64,000 nucleotides of DNA, from contig NZ_CP137555.1 in the NCBI RefSeq assembly GCF_033723955.1, forward strand, positions 3,650,001 through 3,714,000, given 5' to 3'. This DNA is from Microbulbifer pacificus. GTDB lineage: Bacteria > Pseudomonadota > Gammaproteobacteria > Pseudomonadales > Cellvibrionaceae. Of this stretch, positions 58,494 to 64,000 are shown piece after piece (positions within the stretch are counted from its first letter, which is position 1; every line of letters starts with the position of its first letter). Both the position numbers and the translations under genes were made by a program. The notes below the pieces were generated by a model. The model was not told the origin of the DNA, ran no database searches, and saw nothing but the letters and a program-made list of their open reading frames with translations.

Positions 58494-59327
58494 ATGAAAC
58501 GGCGCAAATATCGACAATTCAGCGTGGGGAAAACTGGAGTCTCGAAAGGAGAGTTGCGCCAATTTTACTTTTTTCTGCGCCGGGTTCTGTGCCTTCTCAC
58601 GCTCTGCGCAGGCACCGCATCCTGTGCCAGCAATTTTGCTCCTACCTCGACTCTACAGCAGCCGCCGAGTCACAGAATTCAGCACCACACCGTCAGTAAA
58701 GGCGAGACCCTGTACTCCATCGCCTGGAGATATGGTAAAGATTTCAAAGACTTAGCTTCCATCAATGGTATTTCTTCACCCTATCGGATATTCCCCGGGC
58801 AGCGCTTACAGCTCTCCGGCAGAGCGCCTGTGAAGGTGACTGCGAAGCCTGTCGCGGTAGCAGAAAAGCCCCGTGCACCGGTCAAAAAAGCTGCTGTAAG
58901 CACCAGAAAACCAGTAACGGCAGGTACCCAGAAATCGTTAAATTCGGCCAAATCCACATCTGGCACGAATTGGCAGTGGCCAGTGCGAGGAAGGGTGATA
59001 GCCACCTACCAGCCAGGTGACCCCTTGCGAAAGGGAGTTGATATCGCAGGTAAAAAGGGGGAATCTGTTCAGGCAGCGGCGGATGGCACAGTGATTTACG
59101 CCGGAAGCGCACTGAGAGGTTACGGTAAGCTTTTGATCATCAAGCACAGTGAGGAGTTCCTCAGTGCTTATGCCCACAACGACAAACTGCTTGTGGGTGA
59201 GGGTGCGAAGGTCAAGGCGGGGCAACGGATAGCGGAACTGGGTTCAAGTGGTACCGACCGCGATATGCTCCACTTCGAAATTCGCCGGAATGGTCAGCCG
59301 GTAGACCCCATGGCCTACCTCCCGTAA
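58494..59327 (+). CDS. nlpD: Murein hydrolase activator NlpD
   Basis: A 277-residue lipoprotein with an unusually long N-region before the helix VLCLLTLCAGTASC (lipid Cys44). A LysM domain follows (HHTVSKGETLYSIAWRYG, about 64-110), then a basic linker and a LytM domain (about 160-277). The LytM metal site is degenerate: the first motif is KGVDIAG without His, while LHFEIR is kept. This is as in E. coli NlpD, which activates AmiC during division instead of cutting itself. The rpoS promoter often lies inside nlpD. Confidence 0.9.
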   Translation: MKRRKYRQFSVGKTGVSKGELRQFYFFLRRVLCLLTLCAGTASCASNFAPTSTLQQPPSHRIQHHTVSKGETLYSIAWRYGKDFKDLASINGISSPYRIFPGQRLQLSGRAPVKVTAKPVAVAEKPRAPVKKAAVSTRKPVTAGTQKSLNSAKSTSGTNWQWPVRGRVIATYQPGDPLRKGVDIAGKKGESVQAAADGTVIYAGSALRGYGKLLIIKHSEEFLSAYAHNDKLLVGEGAKVKAGQRIAELGSSGTDRDMLHFEIRRNGQPVDPMAYLP

Positions 59328-59571
59328 TTTACCTGGTGCTAGTGGGCGCAAGTACCTGCCTGTCGTTACGCTGTTGTGCAATAAAAATGGATTTTTATTT
59401 ATAACCACTTGAGGTAGTCACCGGGAACGGCATTAACTGCCCTGCAGTGACCCTACTCACCAATGAGGGTGAGTTGCCGAGAACGGAGGCTGTCGCATCT
59501 GGCAGCGACCGGTTCAGCGATCGCGAGCTGTCGAAGCGGCTGATACAGGCACAGTACAAGGAGTTGGGGAA

Positions 59572-60672
59572 ATGGAAGCACAACGTCGTGATCTTCTGGA
59601 ATACGATAGCAGAGCCGATCTCTCGATCGACTCGATGGATAATGACGATTCCTATGATGAGTCTCTGGAATTGGATGAAGACGATTCCTTATCCGAAGAT
59701 GAAGAAGTAGAAACCAGCCGCCCACGGAGAAAGGCGGCCAAGAAAAGCTCCGAAACCATCTCACCTAGATCTATAACGAAAAGTATTTCACCGAAAACCT
59801 CCATCCGCCGGATGGATGACCCCCACGCAAACAAAAATCTTGACGCTACCCAGCTTTATCTAAACGAAATCGGTTTTTCACCCCTGCTGACTGCGGAAGA
59901 AGAGGTTTACTACGCTCGCAAGGCGTTGCGCGGTGATGTCGCTGCACGCAAGCGCATGATCGAAAGTAACCTGCGCTTGGTGGTAAAAATCGCCCGCCGC
60001 TATGTGAGCCGTGGCCTGGCACTGCTGGATCTGATTGAAGAAGGTAATCTTGGGCTGATACGTGCGGTAGAAAAGTTTGACCCGGAACGTGGTTTCCGTT
60101 TCTCTACCTACGCTACCTGGTGGATTCGCCAGACCATAGAGCGGGCCATCATGAACCAGACGCGCACCATCCGTCTGCCTATTCATGTGGTCAAGGAACT
60201 CAACGTTTATCTTCGCGCTTCCCGCGAACTGGCACAAAAGCTCGATCATGAGCCCTCTGCGGAAGAGATTGCCAACCTGCTGGAAAAACCGGTAGAAGAT
60301 GTTGAGCGGATGCTCGGCCTAAATGAGCGTATCACTTCAGTAGATACACCCATTGGCCCCTCGTCCGAAAAAACCCTGGTAGATACCATTCCGGATCAGC
60401 ACGAATCCGATCCTGCAGAGTTGTTACAGGATGCAGACCTGTTTGAAAGTATCAATCGCTGGTTGGGCGAGCTGCCGGACAAGCAGTGTGAAGTGGTTTC
60501 CCGCCGCTTTGGTCTGCGCGGTTACGAAGCCAGCACCCTGGAAGAAGTCGGTCGTGAAATCGGCCTTACCCGTGAGCGTGTACGCCAGATTCAGGTGGAT
60601 GCGCTGAAGCGCCTGCGCGAAGTTATGGAGAGCCAGGGGCTAGACGGTATGTCTCTCTTTGCCAATCTCTGA
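59572..60672 (+). CDS. rpoS: RNA polymerase sigma factor RpoS
   Basis: A 366-residue stationary-phase sigma factor, longer than E. coli RpoS (330). The extra part is the N-terminus: about 80 residues with a strongly acidic run (residues 20-45) and then a basic patch (RPRRKAAKK). Region 1.2 is [21 protein letters not shown], region 2 is [43 protein letters not shown], and region 4 is [25 protein letters not shown] lies 9 bp before the ATG. It is downstream of nlpD, as usual. The gap of 245 bp shows no gene. Confidence 0.96.
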   Translation: MEAQRRDLLEYDSRADLSIDSMDNDDSYDESLELDEDDSLSEDEEVETSRPRRKAAKKSSETISPRSITKSISPKTSIRRMDDPHANKNLDATQLYLNEIGFSPLLTAEEEVYYARKALRGDVAARKRMIESNLRLVVKIARRYVSRGLALLDLIEEGNLGLIRAVEKFDPERGFRFSTYATWWIRQTIERAIMNQTRTIRLPIHVVKELNVYLRASRELAQKLDHEPSAEEIANLLEKPVEDVERMLGLNERITSVDTPIGPSSEKTLVDTIPDQHESDPAELLQDADLFESINRWLGELPDKQCEVVSRRFGLRGYEASTLEEVGREIGLTRERVRQIQVDALKRLREVMESQGLDGMSLFANL

Positions 60673-60724
60673 TTTGTTTGCAGGAGTGAACGAAGTACTC
60701 CCTCCGCTAAACAATCGCGAACCG

Positions 60725-60750
60725 AAACCCGCAACTGGTGTTGCGGGTTT
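60725..60750 (+). terminator. Intrinsic terminator after rpoS
   Basis: AAACCCGCAAC pairs with GTTGCGGGTTT around TGGT, followed by TG and a weak T run. It lies 52 bp after the rpoS stop. Confidence 0.85.
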
Positions 60751-60846
60751 TGTATTTCTGGGGGTGCTTCCGCAACCTGCCTTGCCCAACTTGCTGTTTA
60801 GATTGGCGTTTTAAAGGCAGCGGCCAAGTGGCCGCCCCGCACAGAA

Positions 60847-61191
60847 TTATTTCTGCTGCCAGCGCCCCAGATTATCCTGGTAGTACTCTCCCTTGCTCAG
60901 GCGAGCCTCGAGTTTTTCCGCAGCGCGGGCGGCGACCTGGGCAATGTCGATATTGTTGCGCTGGGCAATGGCCGCGTATTCCTGCTTGCGCTTGCTATTC
61001 ACTTCTGCCACCAGCTTCTCCAGTTCCGGGGAGCTCTCCTGTACAACAGCGATATAGCCGCTGTTGGCTTCGCCAACCAGACCTTGGGTTTGCGCGTCTT
61101 TGAGGGTGATCGCGCTGGCCGGCAGGGCAATCAGCAGGGTCAGGGCCAGCAGGCCATTAAACAGTTTTTTCATGGATGTAAATCCGGACAT
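60847..61191 (-). CDS. ydbL: DUF1318 protein YdbL
   Basis: The protein has 114 residues from ATG 61191 with GAAGGA 9 bp before it; ATG 61173 would shorten the signal. The signal peptide ends at LPASA, and the DUF1318 part has LKDAQTQGLVGEANSGYIAV and KRKQEYAAIAQRN. In E. coli YdbL is periplasmic and is encoded with YdbH and YnbE, whose bridge it is thought to modulate. It is third in this minus-strand set. Confidence 0.88.
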   Translation of the reverse strand: MSGFTSMKKLFNGLLALTLLIALPASAITLKDAQTQGLVGEANSGYIAVVQESSPELEKLVAEVNSKRKQEYAAIAQRNNIDIAQVAARAAEKLEARLSKGEYYQDNLGRWQQK

Positions 61192-61243
61192 AGTCTGTTT
61201 TCCTTCTCTCAATCGGTATGGGTAATTCTATCGCCCACGGGCG

Positions 61244-61453
61244 TCAGAAAATCCCTTCCTTGTCTTCAAACAGGTCGTCGAGTTCCCTGTCTACTTTCAC
61301 GCGGATTTCATGTTCAATCTTGACGTTGAGATTGACGGTAATCGGCTCATTGGGCGCTTGCACCGCTATCGTTGGTGTACAGGCTGCCATCAGGGCGCTC
61401 CCGGACAGCAACGCGAGGCACAATGCGGCCTGTTTGAAAATTCCTGACTGCAT
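61244..61453 (-). CDS. ynbE: YnbE-like lipoprotein
   Basis: A lipoprotein of 69 residues from ATG 61453; GTG 61456 is the alternative. AAGGAG lies 9 bp before the ATG. The lipobox is LMAAC followed by Thr, so it should go to the outer membrane. EPITVNLNVKIEHEIRVKVD is the family segment. YnbE is the outer membrane partner of YdbH in an intermembrane bridge for phospholipid transport. Confidence 0.88.
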   Translation of the reverse strand: MQSGIFKQAALCLALLSGSALMAACTPTIAVQAPNEPITVNLNVKIEHEIRVKVDRELDDLFEDKEGIF

Positions 61454-61624
61454 CACTGAATGCTCCTTCGTTTCTCAGGTTTAAACGTTATTGCGTTTTA
61501 GTCCGGTCACAACCGAGTTACCTGAGAGCTGTTGATGATTACTATAGATATTGTCTGATTAACCGTAACTGAACAGGCTTTAGCGTCCGCTCAAAAAGGT
61601 GCTGAACCCGTGCATTGACGCGGC

Positions 61625-64000
61625 TTATTGCACCTGACGCTCCAGTACATCGGTGAGGTCCCGGCTGGCCTGCAGGGAGCGCAGCATGGACGGCACGTTG
61701 TTTTCCAGGTTCAGGTTGATAATCAGGTCGCGGTTGGCATCAATGGCCGCGCTGCGCCCGGTTAGTTTCAGGTTCAGGGTCAGATCCCCGCTCAAGGGGT
61801 AGCTCATGGTGCCAGAAATGTCGCGGTAGTTGTAATCTTCCAGCGCACCGGCGAGCAGTTTGAGCTGCGGGTTACTGCCGAGCATGCTGGGAGAAAAGGC
61901 GCCGTAATAGCGCAGCCTGCCGCCGGGTGGACGGGATTTTACCGTGCCGTTATCGACGGTGATTCCCTGCCGGTCGGTAGTGAGTGGGATGCTCGCGTCC
62001 AGCAGGCCGCTGGCAGCAAAATTGGTGGATTCCATTTCCTTCGCCAGAGCGCCGATAGAGAGTCCGGTGAACTGCAGCCGGGAGTGGCGTTCCTCGCCAT
62101 TGAGGTTCCACATCAGTTTGTCGGCGGTAAGCGCCCCTTCCAGCAATTCGGCGGAGAAGCTTCCCAGTGTCAGGTCTCCATCGGCGGTCAGTGACAGCAA
62201 GAAATGCATATTGTTGACGGCCAGGCCTGTGTCTACCGATTTTACTGAAACCGGAACCGGATTCGCCGTTACCCATTTGCCGGCATCCTGCCGCAGGGCG
62301 ACCTGTGCGTTGACACCTACGGCAAAACTGTCGTTGCGCTGGAGGGCGGTGTCGTTAAACGTGAGCTGCAGTTGATCTTTTTCTGACGATGGCCAGTGCA
62401 GGTTGGCCTCTGCCTGTAATTTACCGCCGATGATATCTGCGGGCAGCCCATGCAGGCTGCGCCCGAGGTTGTTTTTGGGGGAGAACTCCGTCTGTGGGAG
62501 CTCAAGCTTCAGATTGCCGTGGCTATTCTTCAGATTGTGCCGCCACGAGGCGTTCAGGGTCAGTGGCCCTCCGCTGACCTCGCTGCTGCCGCTGATTTGC
62601 TGATTCGCAAACTGCCATTGCCCGCGGGTGGCAATTTCGGCTTTGTATTGCTTAAGCGCGCGAATGTTCAGGCTGTCCGCATGAAACCTCGCAGCCGCCT
62701 GGAAATTCTGTGGTTGGTCACTGTGGTGGGTAAGGGTCAGGTCTTCAACAAACACTGCGCCGCGCAGCTGATCTTCACCCATGCTAAGTGGGTCCAGATT
62801 CACCGCCAGTTGCGGGCTCTCACAGGAGAGTGCGCCATTTTGCAGCTGGCAGTTGGCCTGCTGGGCAAACAATTCCGGTTTGCCAATGGTGATGTCTCCA
62901 GAGATTCCCTCGTCGGCACTAAGATTCAGCTCCCGCAGTGCGATGGACATCCTGTCAGCTTCTGCAAAGGTAACTTGCGCTTCCGCCAGTACCAGGTTGA
63001 TTTTGCTCAAACTTGTACTGGCATTCGGCAGCATCAGTTCCGGTATTGTTGCTTTTACTTGCAGGGTGCAATTGACGGTAGGCAAACCGCTACAGCGAAA
63101 TTTTCCGAGCTCGCCATGTAGCTCGGGTGATGGGCCGCTTTTCTGCTGGGAAGGGTGCACTTCCTGTACAGAAAAGGAAAGCTGGGAAAGCTCCAGGTCC
63201 ACCTTGCCCGGAAGTTGCACGGATGAAACCTTGATTGGTCCGCCATTGAGCTTGATCAGCGGTTTTTGCCAGTTAATTGCCGCTAGCGGGTTGTTTTCTG
63301 CTGGCAGATCCAGATGGAATGCTGCTTCGCCATCCAGCCTGATTTCTGCGAGAAATTGACGGATCTCTGGCACTGCGGTTCCGGCCAGAAGCCCATCGAA
63401 ACCGGGGAGCGCAAATCCGCCGGTGAATGCCGCAGAACCGCGCATGGCCGTCACTGGAAACTGCCCGCGTAAATCTTGCCACTTGTGGGTTTCCCAAAGT
63501 CGCGACACTTCGTCCAGTTGTGTTTGCCCGCGGAATTGCACTCCGGGAATACTGTTCTCTGTCGCCAGTACTAGATTGCCGGTCAACAGGGGTGGTACCA
63601 CCGCGGTATTCGCTGGTGCGGGTTGGCTGCCAATGCGGAGTTCCAACTCGCCCTCAGCGGATCCCACAGACAGGGGCGCGATCGCGTGAATGTACAGGTT
63701 AATTGGCTGCGAGGTGGTGATTTCTGCAGTGAGCGGGAGGCCGGCAAATTCTTCCGGCAGCATCACGGTAAGTGCGCCGGTTTCCATATTCGCGGTGATA
63801 TTGCGCAGGTCTCCTGAGCCGGTAAATCGGTCTGGGATCACTCCGCGAATTTTCAGATCCAGATTTCCGCGCAGCGATCGCACAATATCTACCCAGTCCC
63901 CCGGTTTGCTATGCTGGACCCCAATCTGCTGTACCAGTGTCGGCAGTTGTTCAGTGGCTAGAACCAGATGACTGTCAAATTGCCATTCGGCCGGATGATC
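61625..64000 (-). CDS. ydbH: YdbH-type intermembrane lipid transport protein (5' end outside window)
   Basis: The reading frame stays open to the right edge, so at least 792 C-terminal residues are visible and the N-terminal membrane anchor is missing. The protein is made of repeating beta segments, with a C-terminal part (QGITVDNGTVKSRPPGGRLR, then YGAFSPSMLG and GDLTLNLKLTGRS) typical of YdbH of the AsmA/TamB-like group. These proteins span the periplasm and carry phospholipids. ynbE follows after 171 bp and ydbL after that, the same order as in E. coli. Confidence 0.85.
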   Translation of the reverse strand, partial: DHPAEWQFDSHLVLATEQLPTLVQQIGVQHSKPGDWVDIVRSLRGNLDLKIRGVIPDRFTGSGDLRNITANMETGALTVMLPEEFAGLPLTAEITTSQPINLYIHAIAPLSVGSAEGELELRIGSQPAPANTAVVPPLLTGNLVLATENSIPGVQFRGQTQLDEVSRLWETHKWQDLRGQFPVTAMRGSAAFTGGFALPGFDGLLAGTAVPEIRQFLAEIRLDGEAAFHLDLPAENNPLAAINWQKPLIKLNGGPIKVSSVQLPGKVDLELSQLSFSVQEVHPSQQKSGPSPELHGELGKFRCSGLPTVNCTLQVKATIPELMLPNASTSLSKINLVLAEAQVTFAEADRMSIALRELNLSADEGISGDITIGKPELFAQQANCQLQNGALSCESPQLAVNLDPLSMGEDQLRGAVFVEDLTLTHHSDQPQNFQAAARFHADSLNIRALKQYKAEIATRGQWQFANQQISGSSEVSGGPLTLNASWRHNLKNSHGNLKLELPQTEFSPKNNLGRSLHGLPADIIGGKLQAEANLHWPSSEKDQLQLTFNDTALQRNDSFAVGVNAQVALRQDAGKWVTANPVPVSVKSVDTGLAVNNMHFLLSLTADGDLTLGSFSAELLEGALTADKLMWNLNGEERHSRLQFTGLSIGALAKEMESTNFAASGLLDASIPLTTDRQGITVDNGTVKSRPPGGRLRYYGAFSPSMLGSNPQLKLLAGALEDYNYRDISGTMSYPLSGDLTLNLKLTGRSAAIDANRDLIINLNLENNVPSMLRSLQASRDLTDVLERQVQ

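Noticed and set aside
58307..58507. Minus-strand frame of 66 codons before nlpD
   Set aside because: It runs through the palindromic sequence and has no domain. It looks like a by-product of the repeat.
60847..61456. ydbL and ynbE as spurious small frames
   Set aside because: I first doubted them because of their size, but both have signal sequences, good ribosome sites, and the conserved order with ydbH, so they were kept.

Overview
The window reads as chromosomal DNA of a marine gammaproteobacterium, most likely of the Cellvibrionales type (a Microbulbifer-like genus is my guess, not proven). The evidence is the Gram-negative envelope gene set (TonB receptor, FadL, Tat, Lol-type lipoproteins, ydbH-ynbE-ydbL), the gene order eno-ftsB-ispD-ispF-truD-pcm-nlpD-rpoS, a moderately high GC content, and many secreted sulfatases. 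No tRNA, rRNA, CRISPR array, integrase or transposase gene was recognised.

Region 1 (1-13.4 kb) is accessory. It holds a cut-off sulfatase, two tandem DUF3604 lipoproteins with PHP-like metal motifs, two lipoprotein sulfatases, a minus-strand unit of a Tat-exported GMC oxidoreductase with its own tatA and tatB, and a minus-strand HAD phosphatase plus sulfatase pair. Region 2 (14.5-21 kb) is a minus-strand moxR-DUF58-DUF4381-batA-batB/C-batD operon. Region 3 (21.2-25.2 kb) is an eight-haem TPR cytochrome lipoprotein facing another sulfatase.

Region 4 (25.4-41.4 kb) is a catabolic locus framed by two AraC-family regulators. The first unit is TonB receptor, zinc-type dehydrogenase, NAD epimerase (3beta-HSD-like), DAD-type cupin, third DUF3604 lipoprotein, parvulin and HupE/UreJ membrane protein. 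The second unit repeats the cupin and epimerase as paralogues and adds an SDR and an acyl-CoA ligase. A tandem 21-bp direct repeat lies in front of the second unit, and a related site lies in front of the TonB receptor. Five sulfatases and three DUF3604 proteins in about 34 kb suggest uptake, desulfation and oxidation of a sulfated organic compound. The GMC protein resembles cholesterol oxidase, the epimerases resemble 3beta-HSD, and the cupins resemble 2,4'-dihydroxyacetophenone dioxygenase, so a steroid or an aryl ketone are both possible substrates. This is inference; no ring-cleavage pathway is present.

Region 5 (41.4-48 kb) has a phospholipase D/cardiolipin synthase-like protein, a FadL channel, a phenol-MetA-type outer membrane protein, a DegV lipid-binding protein and a sugar porter. 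Region 6 (48.3-64 kb) is housekeeping: tilS, pyrG, kdsA, eno, ftsB, ispD, ispF, truD, pcm, popT (DUF368), nlpD and rpoS, then the convergent ydbH-ynbE-ydbL set, with ydbH running off the right edge. Between eno and ftsB lies a 169-bp element with 22-bp inverted ends and several internal hairpins, which looks like a dispersed non-coding repeat. surE, usual between truD and pcm, is absent.
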